Assembly (NCBI GenBank): GCA_949710005.1
Contig: OX453280.1
Span: forward strand, 14,800,308-14,864,307
DNA length: 64,000 nt
Direction of reading: 5' to 3'
Source of the DNA: Ricordea florida
Lineage: Eukaryota > Cnidaria > Anthozoa > Corallimorpharia > Ricordeidae
The notes under the pieces are model-generated. The model had not been told where the DNA came from, made no database searches, and saw only the letters and a program-made list of their open reading frames with translations. The first letter of the stretch is position 1. The number at the start of each line of letters is the position of its first letter. The position numbers and the translations under genes were made by a program. This document shows positions 36,001 to 46,146 of this stretch, piece by piece.

Positions 36001-36666
36001 GGTAGAAGTAAGGTCATACACCATCGAACAATTTTATACAGCTCTATCGAACGATGTAGTTTAGTAGTAAATATCCAAAGAATCTTCCTGTTGTCAACCA
36101 CAATATATTTATAACCATAATATTATTATATTTACATAAAACATAAAATTTCATAACATGATTCATCTTACTTGGATCTGGATCATCATTAGGATTGTCT
36201 AAAAATAAACATGCATATGGGGTGTGAATCACCTCTCGTACAAACCAACTGAAACAAGAGAATATCTAAAGCATGGGCATTTTCTGTAACCAAACTCACA
36301 AAAAAATAGTTTTATAATTTTCGTTCTCTTTAACCCACAGGGGTTCAACTACTTCCAAGTAACATACTTCACACATGGTGTGATCTCTTCATCTTCTGTA
36401 CGTAGTTGTCCTAATATATGCTCACAGCATACAAAGATATATTATATATTACATTATTGTTCTTACAATAAGAAGATTGTTGCTTTCACAATATAGTGCA
36501 GTTTTTTGTATAATAAATTGTAATGAAGATCGCACACAGGCACTCAAAATGTAAGCAACTGTGATATCTGCACTTAAGTTTAATAAATGGTTAAAGCAAA
36601 CAGATACTGTGATTTGCTCACCTTGCATGTTTTTACCTTCACCCACAGCACCTCCAACGGCATTTT
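33074..36666 (-). CDS. Possible microexon gene with tandemly duplicated 21-nt exons
   Basis: On the minus strand a series of very short segments is bounded by acceptor (pyrimidine tract plus AG) and donor (GTAAGT, GTAAGA or GTAAAA) signals, all in the same phase (2 nt, whole codons, 1 nt): 36637-36666 (30 nt, NAVGGAVGE), 36172-36198 (27 nt, NPNDDPDP), 35241-35261 (21 nt, NNGQAP), 34900-34920 (21 nt, HNGQPP), a damaged copy 33659-33678 (20 nt), 33343-33363 (21 nt, NRPIPP) and a terminal piece 33074-33129 reading DDNKKEKWSRFKNSMFSS then TAA. Symmetric phase-1 exons can be added or lost without breaking the frame. The product would have a Pro/Asn/Gly-rich modular tail. I do not recognise the family and the 5' exons were not found. 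Transcript data are needed to accept it. Confidence 0.45.
33858..34791. mobile_element. Foldback-like element with minisatellite ends
   Basis: The left end (33858-33912) is an array of 8-bp GGGTGGCG and GGGTGACG units. The right end (34743-34791) is the same array inverted. Between them lie a very long hairpin (33965-34199) and an unrecognised open frame (34397-34582). Minisatellite-like inverted ends are known from foldback elements. Target duplication could not be defined, so mobility is inferred. Confidence 0.6.
33965..34199. repeat. 113-bp-arm hairpin, 9-nt loop
   Basis: Arms 33965-34077 and 34087-34199 are inverted copies with about five mismatches. A transcript from either strand would fold into a near-perfect long stem. 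An open frame runs through it (34025-34276) but reads as a by-product of the palindrome. Confidence 0.95.
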
Positions 36667-37323
36667 CTGCAACATGTTGAAAACACAGTCTTACTTTGAG
36701 AGGAAAGCTCTTTAATATAAATCATATTAAACTTATGCTGAATGTAGTCTTGCAACAACCCTTAAACATCATTTTAAAAAGCCATCATAAGGTAACATAC
36801 TGTCATATATTAAGAAGTCATGTCACTTAGTTGGAAATTGACCTTGAACATTTGATCAAATTAATGTCTGCTAAATTGGTAAAATATTAGTTTTTGTAGT
36901 TTCCATTACATTTAACAGGGTGTGTTATTTGGATTCATCTCTTGTTTATACAGTCTAGTAAAATGAAACGATCTTGTCTTGAATAGGATGCAGGAGGATA
37001 GCAGCACAGGACTACCACGTTACCAGAACATAAGCTAAAAACTACACTTGAAAAACACAGAACCACTCCTGGAGTATATCCCCTCAATTTACTTTTGGGT
37101 GATGATATGTACCGTTCTGGTTCCTGGAAACCATTAATAGTCTATATCAGGCCTTATCAAGCTGCATTTGAAATCCAAGGCCATGCATCAAACACCCTTT
37201 CTCTGTACCAATGGATGATTCAACGATGATTCGCTGTACCATGCGGATAATATACCTTGGAAAGTATAAACCTTTGTTATATGATATCACTTTTGAAAGT
37301 CTATAATCTTAAATATACCGCAG
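36667..37323. other. Non-coding stretch between two candidate genes
   Basis: No exon with both splice signals was found on either strand. It separates the minus-strand microexon gene from the plus-strand exons that begin at 37324. Confidence 0.35.
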
Positions 37324-38089
37324 TTAGCGGATGGCTTTCGTGTCAGAGATCACAATGATTTGGACAATTGGAGTAGCAGTAGGCAACCACAAGTTGTACA
37401 GTCCTCAGAAACGTTTCAACTACGTAAAAATCGATTTTACCAACAGCTAAACGTTTACCTCATGAGTAAGTACCTTAATTTATTATACATTCATTATAAG
37501 AAGTTTTCATTTAATGTTAACCTTAATGTTTAACTTAAGCTTATAACTTCAGTTGAGCCTTAAATAGTCGGTAGCTATTGCTGGTTTTCACAGTTCCTAT
37601 ACAAATTTCTTTGAAGTTCGGTGAAACTGTACTTTTACAGGAAACAAAAGTAGAGACGAAGCTTGCATGAAAGATGAGCTCAAGCTTATATCTCAACTGT
37701 TTTATCACCTTCTTGTATGTCCATACTTCCCGGCAAAACTGCAGAACACTGTGTTAAATGAAACAAACAAGTGAGTCTTGAATTAGTTTTGAAAATATTT
37801 CTGCCGCTCGCTTTTTTGCTCATGCTATTTCTGCAGGTTTATCCTGCAAAAACACAGTTGTGAAAGATAAAAAAGCAACTGTAAAATTATTCATTTACTT
37901 CTCACCTTGTCTTTGTTCTGACACGCTAGCTGTGAGAATTGCGAACTGCAGTTTGCCAACTTAAAAACGTCAAAAAAGGCGCGAAAAAATAATGCCGGCT
38001 GCCAGCAGCTTAGTTGGCTTTTGATGGCACTTTGGCGGGATGTTCTCCAACTCGATCCCAGTGTTAATCTGGGTAGCCTTCGTCACAAG
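37324..38089 (+). CDS. Three phase-matched exons of an unknown gene
   Basis: Exon 37324-37465 (142 nt) follows an acceptor ATACCGCAG and ends at GTAAGT. Exon 37641-37770 (130 nt) follows CTTTTACAG and ends at GTGAGT. Exon 37930-38089 (160 nt) follows ACGCTAG and ends at GTAGT. Each is open throughout in exactly the phase required by its neighbours (phases 1, 2, 0), giving about 144 residues. The product has a Cys pair (CENC), a basic stretch (KTSKKARKNN) and a hydrophobic WLLMALW segment. I do not recognise the family. Three exons agreeing in phase is good, not conclusive, evidence for a real gene. Exon 39087-39171 may be its end. Confidence 0.5.
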
Positions 38090-39007
38090 GTAGTCTCGCG
38101 TACGCAACCATTCGTTTTGTCGTCACGCACGAAACGGAGGCGACGCCATCTCCATTTTAACTGTAACCTTGAGTATATAAGTTAAGTGTTATTTTTTTTA
38201 TTGCTGTTACAGAACCGGTGATCTTTTAATAAAGCTTGAGTCCCTAAATTGAAGTAGCACTCCAGAGGATGGGAAGAAGATATACCCTGGGAACAAGGCT
38301 CCCATTTTTCTTTCATATCATTGGGACTGACAAGTAAGATAACTACAAAGTCGTCGGCGCATAAAAAACCTGTTAGCTATTGTTGGTACGTATACAACTT
38401 TTAGCCCTTGTTGTTGGTCTAATGCGTGTTTTCCTTGAAAGCCGAGAACAATTTTTTTGGAACAGCGGTTATGTTCGCAAGTCGCGTACTCTTAATTCTC
38501 CAAAACTGTGCAATGCTTAAGGTCTGTAATGGAAACATTTCCCTTGGGGGAAAGCTCGGAGGACGTGCTTGAAGATGTCTTTTTTATGGTACTGCGGATA
38601 AAAAAACGTAGGGCAAACACAAAAATAGGTGCTACTTTATACTTCTTTTTGGTTTATTTACCAGACATTATATAAGTGCTACAGTCGAAGCCCACTTTTC
38701 GGACATTTGTTTAGTTCCGATACCTTCTTTTGGGCACTTCATTTTGTGCCTGGGAGAAGCCCTTATGATTTGTTTTTTTTTTGGTAAATTCCTTTAGTAC
38801 AGACATCCGTCACTATGGCAACACTTTTTTATAATCTCGCAAAGATAATATCTTCACCTATACGTTATTTTTGTTCTATCATATAAGAATGAGAGTCAGG
38901 AAAATAGAGCGTAAAGAACTTCCTAGTAGTTCCGTTCACCTTTTATTACTTTCATATACATGTACCTGGTAACTTGAATCGAAGAGTGCTTGCATGCCCG
39001 CTCAAAA
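38090..39007. other. Non-coding stretch
   Basis: No clear exon. A TACAGTCGAAGCCC block near 38680 resembles a pogo-type MITE end without its partner. Confidence 0.4.
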
Positions 39008-39019
39008 AACATTCAACCT

Positions 39020-39057
<38 letters not shown>

Positions 39058-39066
39058 CAACCTAAT
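39008..39066. mobile_element. Pure poly(T) insert flanked by a 15-bp duplication
   Basis: AACATTCAACCTAAT occurs at 39008-39022 and again at 39052-39066, with only about 30 T residues between the copies. This looks like target-primed insertion of a poly(A) tail alone, on the minus strand, by LINE-type machinery. Replication slippage or an assembly error at the homopolymer are alternatives. Confidence 0.65.
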
Positions 39067-39086
39067 GAAAAAGACCATATCTGCAG

Positions 39087-39171
39087 GTCTGAAGAGGATG
39101 ATGATGCTGAAAAAGCAGAACTGAACAACCAGACTGGCAACATGATTTCACAATCATTGCAGCCCTTTTAA
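39087..39171 (+). CDS. Possible terminal exon, acidic
   Basis: After ATATCTGCAG a frame reads an acidic start (SEEDDDAEKAE) to TAA in phase 2. The preceding candidate exon ends in phase 0, so at least one exon would be missing between them. The start resembles the acidic tract of Helitron-1 near 19300 at the DNA level (GAAGAGGATGATGATGCTG), so a Helitron scrap is an alternative. Confidence 0.25.
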
Positions 39172-40520
39172 TAATAAGTGACATTATATTCAATTAAATA
39201 TTTTTATAAAACTTAGAACAAGCATATGACCCTTAAGTGTTTCAGTTCCCTTTATCTGTGAGATAGAACCATGCTGGGTTTTTTTTATCGTTGAACCAGA
39301 AGCAGAGATACTCTGCTAAACGCCATGCAAGAGAGAAACCTCGGCTCGTATGGTAAGGCAGAGAAGGTTTTTTGCCCATGATTATGAATTATAGGATTGA
39401 AGGAAACCCTGAAGTTCAGTGATAGATTCTTGAGTGCTTAATAATTTTATGATTTCATTTAATAATTCAATTTGAGTGGCATCCATAACTCAATTTAATT
39501 ATAGCATGACAAAAAAGAAAAACATTTACATTTATTTTGCTTCCATGCAGGCTATATACTGGTTCCATATACTGGAACCTCGATATCAAGCTAAATTAAG
39601 TAAAAAATGCTAGCGGAACTGTCTAAATGTGTTTTTATATAGATAGTCATATCTAAACCCTTTTGCATACATTTTACCATACCTTGGAGTAAACATGTAT
39701 TTTACCGAGGTGTTCATTTTAACACGAAAATGACAAGAGTTGTGTCCTGCATTTCCCAGTAGCGTGTACAAATCTTTTAAATACATTTACGCAAATGGAA
39801 TGGTTAATTTCATCAGGAATAGAATACAGTACATTGATAATTTGTATTTTATGTAGAATGATGACTTTGTAGTTAGAAAGACCGTACTAATGGCAAACGA
39901 AAGTTTGGACAAAAATCATAGCGAGTTAACCGACCTCGAAACTAAACTATAGTTAAAAACGTTTGTGAATTCCTTCGCAATATTTTAGAATGCTTTGACA
40001 GTTTCAAAGTGAAATGAAAGTACTAAACGGGAGCCCCGCTTTTAGGCTTGGCTAAATCTATATATTATTTAACTATATGAAGCGATTGTAAATTAATGAT
40101 TACGATTGTATTGGTATTTATTTATTGGAATCGTATTTATTTAGGTTAAAGCTGGTTAACGTCATAGTTGTATTGTTCTGTGTAACCTAGCAGCTCATCC
40201 TCTGCTCGACCACTTCTGCCATAGCACCATGGCTTTGAAATCTCTTTGTAATTCGCATACTCTGTTATTAACTAACTTAGTGAGTCAAATCGGCTCTTGT
40301 CACTTGTTCGAATTTAACATCGAACATGATAGATCAGGTGCCAACTATATGATATATTAAGCTGGTCACTCTTTTTCTGGTGGATAAATATGAAAATTTA
40401 GGTTATGAAATAAATCATCAAATCTGACACTAAAGTACATGTAGGTCATTTGAACACAATCTAATCTTCAAATTGATTGCTTGTGTGTTCTAACTTTATT
40501 TTCCATAATTTTTGTTTCAG
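39172..40520. other. AT-rich non-coding stretch
   Basis: Nothing recognised on either strand over about 1.3 kb. Confidence 0.45.
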
Positions 40521-40678
40521 TGGTGTCTAGAGTATGGAATATAAAAACATTCTCCTCAAAAAATTACAAAATGATTCATGTAAACAGCAGGATGTCAACA
40601 GCTGAGTTCATAGGCAAAGTAGCTCATGCAAGACGAGCAATGATTTTTGTACTTGTTCGGTCCTCTAACTTCAATTAA
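40521..40678 (+). CDS. Possible terminal exon of an unknown gene
   Basis: A strong acceptor (AATTTTTGTTTCAG) is followed by 52 open codons to TAA. The peptide has a basic and hydrophobic C-terminal part (AHARRAMIFVLVRSS). No upstream exon was identified and no family is recognised. Confidence 0.3.
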
Positions 40679-40717
40679 TCTGTATCGATTTGGCTGCATG
40701 TGTGGTCTTTGACTTAC

Positions 40718-40907
40718 ATCTGAGGATGCCATGAAGTGTAGAGAAGTTGTTGGTGGACAAACTAGACGAGATGATCACTTTTTCTTCACATTTTTGTGTT
40801 GGTAAGCTTATGATTTGCTCCTGAACAGGTATAAAAGAACCTTGGTAGTGTTTCAGTTTTGAGCGAACAGTCATGTAACTCGCAGTAGATTTGCTTACCA
40901 TAATAAA
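40718..40907 (-). CDS. Possible internal exon of an unknown gene
   Basis: The minus strand is open for 190 nt between an acceptor (AAGTGCAG, edge 40907) and a strong donor (GTAAGT, edge 40718). The peptide is about 63 residues, rich in Ser, Lys and Thr (KSTASYMTVRSKLKHY...SLSTNNFSTLHG). It lies tail to tail with the candidate exon 40521-40678. Not recognised. Confidence 0.35.
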
Positions 40908-41082
40908 CTGCACTTACTGGCGTACTTGGGTCCACGAATTTCTGAATGTAACACTATGGAGTAGTTGCTAAAATACCTGAAAAGATTATTGGTAATTATG
41001 TCTTTTATTCTTGTGATCTGTATTAATATAATATTTAATACATTTGTAATAAGCTATATTATGCAGAGGAGTTTGATGCTAT

Positions 41083-41253
41083 TACAGTTGAACCCCTATT
41101 AAGTGGCCACCCCCTATTAGGTGGCTAGTTATCAAAGCCCCAACGAGGGTTCTTCTATTGTTTTTCACTTCTATTAAGCGATCAGCCCTATTAAGCGGCC
41201 ACTATCCATATCATTTCCCTGAGGGTGGCCGCTGAATAAGGGGTTCAACTGTA
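41083..41253. mobile_element. 171-bp pogo/mariner-type MITE
   Basis: The ends are inverted (TACAGTTGAACCCC at 41083-41096 and its complement at 41240-41253), with further inner matches around GTGGCCACC. TA at each outer end fits a Tc1/mariner target. Inside are several degenerate TATTAAGCGGCC repeats. Confidence 0.85.
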
Positions 41254-41699
41254 CTTATGACTGTTGAGGGTTAATGGGGTAGTGAATGGGTGTGAAGGGG
41301 AAATTGTTTTGTAGAAAAGAGAATTGGGAGACAACTTCCTTTTATGCTTAATATAGATCTGTCACCTGCATTACTTTTCATATTAGGGACCTACAGATCA
41401 GAATACAAGATTAGGTATGAGTATGACTTTTAAGACCTAGTGCTCATGCTTTAGATTATTGAGTGTCAAACCAATCTTGTTTCTAGAGATTCCTTCCTTA
41501 CTGGTCAACATCAGGGAGGAGAAACACCTCTGGAAACATGACTGGTTTGAAAAGTTGAAAGTCAGTCATAGTCATACTTAATCTTGTACTCTGTTCTGAA
41601 GGTCCCTATTATAATGGATGGTTTGGAACAACACCATAAGGACGCCTGAGGATTTTTGTAACAAAGTCAGCCTAGAAAGTTTATCATATTGGGTTAATT

Positions 41700-41780
41700 A
41701 AGGGCGTCAGGCCAAAAGCGACTTCAGGCGATTTTAGGCAACTTTAGGCAATTTTGGGCGACTTTAGGCGATTTTGGGCG
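41700..41780. repeat. Right subterminal GGCGACTTTAGGCGATTT array
   Basis: About seven units of the same 10-11-bp motif as at 3133-3235, running directly into the right TIR. The orientation relative to the plus strand equals that of the left array, so the two arrays are direct, not inverted, copies. Confidence 0.8.
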
Positions 41781-41803
41781 ACTTTGGGTCCCAGAGTAGG
41801 CCT
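41777..41803. repeat. Right TIR of the 38.7-kb segment
   Basis: The exact reverse complement of 3111-3137, followed directly by TACTATT (41804-41810), the second copy of the target-site duplication. Confidence 0.85.
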
Positions 41804-42301
41804 TACTATTCCCTCCAGAAGAAATGATGATATTATGATGCGGCAAAATGAGATAATGCAAGTAATTATTTCTCAGCAGCAGAAGGCAACTTTACCTAAA
41901 AGAAGCATCCCTATCTTCAGTGGTGACCCAGTAGAATATTGCTCATTTATGAGGGCCTTTGAGGCTGGAATAGAAAGCAAAGAAACTGACAACATCAGTA
42001 GGCTGTATTATCTGGAACAGCACACTTCAGGAAAGGCCAAAAAATTAGTAAGAAGCTGTCAGCACATGGCACCAAACGAGGGTTACAAGAAAGCTAAAGA
42101 GGTATTGAAGGAAAGGTTTGGCCAAGAGCACAAACTTGCTGTGGCGTACGTGAATCGAGTTCGTTCCATTGGTTTCATGAAAGCAGAAGATGTTGAAGCA
42201 CTTGAGAACTTTGCAGTTGTGCTGGCAACATGTAAAAACTCTTTGAAGGCAATTGGGTATCTCAGCCGGATAGAAAACCCGGATGTTATGAAGAAGATTA
42301 T
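41804..42301 (+). pseudogene. BEL-1 gag, capsid half
   Basis: An uninterrupted frame of about 165 codons, continuous in phase with the half ending at 3110. It holds the DUF1759-like capsid region of BEL/Pao gags: LPKRSIPIFSGDPVEY, a RAFEAGI helix, the YLEQHTSGKAKKLV stretch and the LKERFGQ motif. It is cut at 42302 by the LTR of BEL-2. The rest of BEL-1 is not visible in the window. Confidence 0.85.
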
Positions 42302-42706
42302 TGTTCGGGAATATCCACATTCGCAACGTTCACACTCAGAGGACTGTATACTTTATTCCCAACTTTTCACCTTCGACGTACGCGTTTTACAATCAATGTG
42401 CACTCTACGACAACATTCCACAATCTGTCCTTTCTTCTACTATCACTTATCCTAAATACCGCAAATACAGTTCTAAGGTTTCAGCAACACGCAATACATA
42501 TGAGAAACAATGTCTCTGTTATGTGCCTTAGCTATAGATTATAGATTACAACTAATATCAATCATGTCATGCAGTCATTGATATCCGGTTTAATCCATCG
42601 CGTGCAAACTCTAGCGATAATTGCAATTTCAGAATTTCATGTCATTTCCCTTAAAATCACGCAATGGAGAGCTCGTCGCGTTACAAGACGCGTACTATTT
42701 CCGACA
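42302..42706 (-). repeat. BEL-2 3' LTR, 405 bp
   Basis: The inner edge is set by the polypurine tract 42707-42714. The outer edge is set by the end of match to 52930 and the break in BEL-1 gag. Confidence 0.88.
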
Positions 42707-43006
42707 CTCCCCCCACGCTTGACTCAATTTTGAGTCAAGATAATGTGACAAAATAACCGTACTAGTCGTCCGGCTGGCTCATCATTTCTCGCGTTTTCCA
42801 GGCCGCATCTAGCGCCGCAGCTCGGCGAGGAATATGGACCTTAAGCAACGGACAAATCTATGACGCGGACGTGATATCATTACCGAAAATAACTGGGAAC
42901 GAGAACTTCGTCGGTCACGTCACTTGTAAACATTAAGCTTACGTGACTAAAATGAATACGCGGACGTGTCGGCGAAAGTGGTAAGTGACATGTCTGCTTA
43001 GTTTAA

Positions 43007-44192
43007 ATGGCGTCGTTTAAAGAGACAAGAAACTTAGTTTTGGAATGTTATGATAATGGAATTATTGACGATGACGATTTTATGCTCCTCTACGACATAA
43101 ATCAGTCAAAAAATCCCGAGTTTCCACACGAAAACTACGAACTCTTTAACTTCGATGCCTTGGACCCAGTCGAGTGTTTAGCTGACTTTCGTGTCGAAAA
43201 ACAAGATATTCCAAGATTGGCTGATGCTTTGGGTATCCCTCAGGTCATTAAGTGCCAACAAAGGAGCATATGTGATGGTACTGAAGGACTGTGTATGCTT
43301 CTGCGACGTTTTGCTTATCCCTGCCGCCTCAGTGACATGATTGCACGGTTTGGGCGTCCTGTTCCTGTTATGAGCATGATCACCAAAGAAGTTATGAGTT
43401 TTATTTACAGCAATCACCAACAGAGACTAACCCAGTGGAATCAATTTCTTTTAAGCCCTGCCTCTCTGCATGAATACGCAAATGCGATTCACCGTGCTGG
43501 CGCTGCTCTTGACAATTGTTTCGGTTTTATAGACGGAACTGTGCGTGCAATCAGTCGTCCAGGAAAAGACCAAAGGATAGTTTATAACGGGCATAAAAGG
43601 GTACATGCCCTTAAGTTCCAGTCTGTGAGTTTGCCAAATGGAATCATTGCCAATCTTTTTGGCCCAGTAGGTAGGAGTAAATTTGTATCACATACCTCAG
43701 CTAACTATTGTTGCTACCCTCCCCTTTGTAAACACCAATAATTTTAATATTTTGTTTTAATTATTTTTCTTTTCAGAGGGGAAGATGCATGATGCAGCTA
43801 TGTTGATAGAGTCAGGTTTTCTGCATGATTTAAACATGTATGCATTTTCACCAGTGGGCGTACCCCTCTGCATATATGGTGATCCAGCATATCCATTAAG
43901 GATACATTTGCAAGCCCCATTCAGAAACACAGCAAGACTCACACAACAAATGCAGGTCTTCAACAAGTCAATGAGTAAAGTGTGAATGTCAGTTGAGTGG
44001 ATTTTTGGGGACGTCATAAATGATTTTAAATTTCTTGATTTCAAAAAAAACTTAAAGATTGGTTTGAGTGCTGTAGGAGAAATGTACATTGTTGGTGCCA
44101 TATTACGGAACTGTCTGACCTGCTTATATGGTAACCTAACAGCTGAATATTTTGATGTTCAGCCACCAGTTTTAGAAGACTACTTACGCTAA
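43007..44192 (+). pseudogene. Harbinger DDE transposase, one nonsense codon
   Basis: Exon 1 starts at ATG 43007 and runs to a donor at about 43668. Exon 2 follows TTTTCTTTTCAG at 43776. Residues 1-165 are the helical N-terminal region. The DDE_4 nuclease fold follows: FIDGTV (first Asp), the NGHKRVHALKFQ segment and LFGP before the intron, then GDPAYP (second Asp) and VEWIFG (Glu) in exon 2. An in-frame TGA at 43983 sits between SMSKV and MSVEWIFGD, just before the catalytic Glu, probably from an Arg codon (CGA). Frame and motif order are otherwise intact to 44192, so a single base change inactivates it. Confidence 0.92.
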
Positions 44193-45185
44193 CGGTATAT
44201 AAAGAGTCCAGTACGTTCCAAAAGGATCCTTTGGAGATTCACATTCCAAACCTCAACATACAGGTTATATGCAAGTTAAAAATGGTCAGGGGATGGACAA
44301 CTTTTGGATGAAGAAAAAAAAAATTTAAAAATGTGTCAGTCAGTTGTGACCTTCCTCAGTCTACTGCGAGGTTGCAGATGAACAAGCCATTTCTAAATTA
44401 AATTTTAATTTTTTATCCTCGTCCAAAAGTTCAGTCCTCTGACCATTTTTAACTTGCATATATACTCTTATTTTTTTACACTTCATGAAGTGCATTCCAA
44501 TCTCTGGTTCTGGTCATATTTTCCTCTTGTTTTCTATTAATTAGGTATCAAAATTGGAAAGCTTCTGTGAGACCAAACCAATAACATTATTGCTGATTTC
44601 ACGTCATTGAAATGTGTATAATTATATAGGTGAGTAATCAGTATTACTCCTATACATATATAGACCGAAGAAGGTCTAAAAGAGATCATTAAGAAAGAAA
44701 CTATATATGTTTATTAGTTACTACGAATTCCACAGGAGCTTTTAATTCATTTCTGTGGTCTTTTTGTAATAAAAAATGTGGAAAAAATTTTATTAGATCA
44801 TCATTTCACTTGTGTTCACAACATTAATTATTGAATATGAGGTGGTTTTAGCTAGCATGGCCTGAACCTGGTGTATGCATCTTTTTTGCCATATATATCT
44901 GAACACGATAAGTCTTCATCAAATATGCTTTCATAAAATTAACATAACCAGTTCACTCAAGCACAATAATTGATAATATTTATTGCCATCCAAAACAATT
45001 TATCACAGGTATAAAAATATCTCAGCAACTTGATTTGAACATTAAAGTTCACAGTACGTTACGTTAAAATTATATCTGCTTAGCGCACCAACATACCGGT
45101 ATATAACTATACAATAGTTTGTTTTTCATGGCTGTTAGAAAGAATTAATGACAAGTTCTTCATTAGCTCAGAAAGATAAAAAAAA
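44193..45185. other. Intergenic region of Harbinger
   Basis: AT-rich, non-coding. An imperfect inverted repeat spans about 44265-44465: the sequence AATGGTCAGGGGATGGACAA and its complement TTGTCCATCC-like end (GTCCTCTGACCATTTTTAACTTGCA) face each other, suggesting a nested MITE of about 195 bp. Confidence 0.5.
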
Positions 45186-46146
45186 TTACTTTTTTTCTAG
45201 TTTCTCAAAAAGTTTCAAGAAGAGTTCAGCATGCTGTTGTTGCAGTTGCTGTTGTTGCTGGAACAGCATTGTGAAAGTTTGCATTTGTTGTTCTTGTTGC
45301 TGTTGCAACACTTGCAAGAATTCATTGTGTTTTTGGCGGTCAAGCTCCAACTGAGCCTTCCTCAGCTCAATGTCTTCTGCCCTCCCCTGTCTTTCTTTTT
45401 CGCTTTTTTCCCGTAGGAAGGCCACAGTCTCACTTCCGGCAGAGCGTCTTCTTATGGGTTGTTTGTCCAAGAAATTTTCTTTATCATCCTCTTTCCTTCT
45501 CTTTGTGGCCCCCAGACTCTCCATGGCCACCTTCCGTACCTCTTCTGCCTTTTCCCTCTCTGCCATGTCATCTTTCCTACTAATGTTGCTTTTGTGGATT
45601 TCCTCAGACGCATCCTCTTTCTCGATGAGATATTCGAGTGCCTCTTCTATTTCTGATCTTGTGGGCGAAATGCCACTTGCTTTTTCTTCATTTTTTATTT
45701 TTATTCTCATCTTTTCTGCAAGGAGGTTATATCTGTAACAAGATGTAAAGGCTTTTTTTCAGTTTAACAAAAAAATCCTCTTACAGGTTAGCCAAAAACA
45801 ATTTGACTATCTATGCAAAGTGATTTGTATGGCACACCTAGGGCATTTAAATTTAAGTACATTTCATTATATAAATTGTTGTTTTTTGGCCTTTTTTTCT
45901 TTTTTTTTCAGTTTTGAGCATGATATAGAGGTATTTTCCTTTAAATAACGTGTAGTCATACCTGTCTCTCACCGCCCTTTTGTCTACTCTAAATGGGGCA
46001 TCAATATCCTTTACAGCAACAAGGGCTTCAGCAATCGCTGCCCACTTAGCACTCCTCTGAGTGGTCCCCTTTTTAATATCGGTAAATGGGTCAGTTGCTA
46101 TAATTTCTCTGCATAACAAGATATCGTGCTTTTCTGTCCACACCAT
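45186..46146 (-). CDS. Harbinger Myb/SANT-like accessory protein
   Basis: Two exons: 46146-45962 (ATG start, donor GTATG) and 45732-45186 (acceptor TTGTTACAG). The split codon joins correctly. Exon 1 encodes a Myb/SANT-like trihelix domain (VWTEKHDILLCREI, a second helix with W at SAKWAAIAEAL, and a third ending VRDRY). Exon 2 continues with KASGI and an EALEYLIEKEDASEE helix, a basic stretch (RRRSAGSET), and a long Gln-rich coiled coil at the C-terminus (LQVLQQQQEQQMQ). In Harbinger elements this partner binds DNA and carries the transposase to the nucleus and termini. The frame is intact, about 243 residues, so this gene may still be functional while the transposase is not. Confidence 0.85.

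Larger units (their letters stand above)
3111..41803. mobile_element. 38.7-kb segment bounded by TIRs, inserted in BEL-1 gag
   Basis: Bases 3111-3137 and 41777-41803 are perfect inverted copies (27 bp, beginning AGGCCTACTCTGGGACCC). Immediately outside lies TACTATT at 3104-3110 and again at 41804-41810. Removing the insert with one TACTATT copy deletes 38,700 nt, a multiple of three, and the BEL-1 gag frame continues from Pro-rich linker into capsid. This is the geometry of a DNA transposon with a 7-bp target duplication. No transposase tied to these ends is apparent inside. Contents include other nested elements and exon-like host sequence. It may be a giant cargo-carrying transposon, or a small MITE enlarged by later insertions into its internal array. 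Confidence 0.7.

Noticed and set aside
36340..36402. Possible plus-strand exon after TTTAACCCACAG and possible minus-strand exon after CTACGTACAG
   Set aside because: Neither could be joined in phase to a neighbour.
38680..38770. Pogo-type MITE starting TACAGTCGAAGCCC
   Set aside because: No matching inverted end was found within 1 kb.
3111..41803. Maverick/Polinton interpretation of the large segment
   Set aside because: TIRs are only 27 bp, the duplication is 7 bp, and no polymerase B, capsid, ATPase or protease genes of that group are seen.
45148..45738. Cys/Leu-rich plus-strand frames at 45148-45738
   Set aside because: They are antisense shadows of the Gln-rich coiled coil of the Harbinger Myb-like protein.
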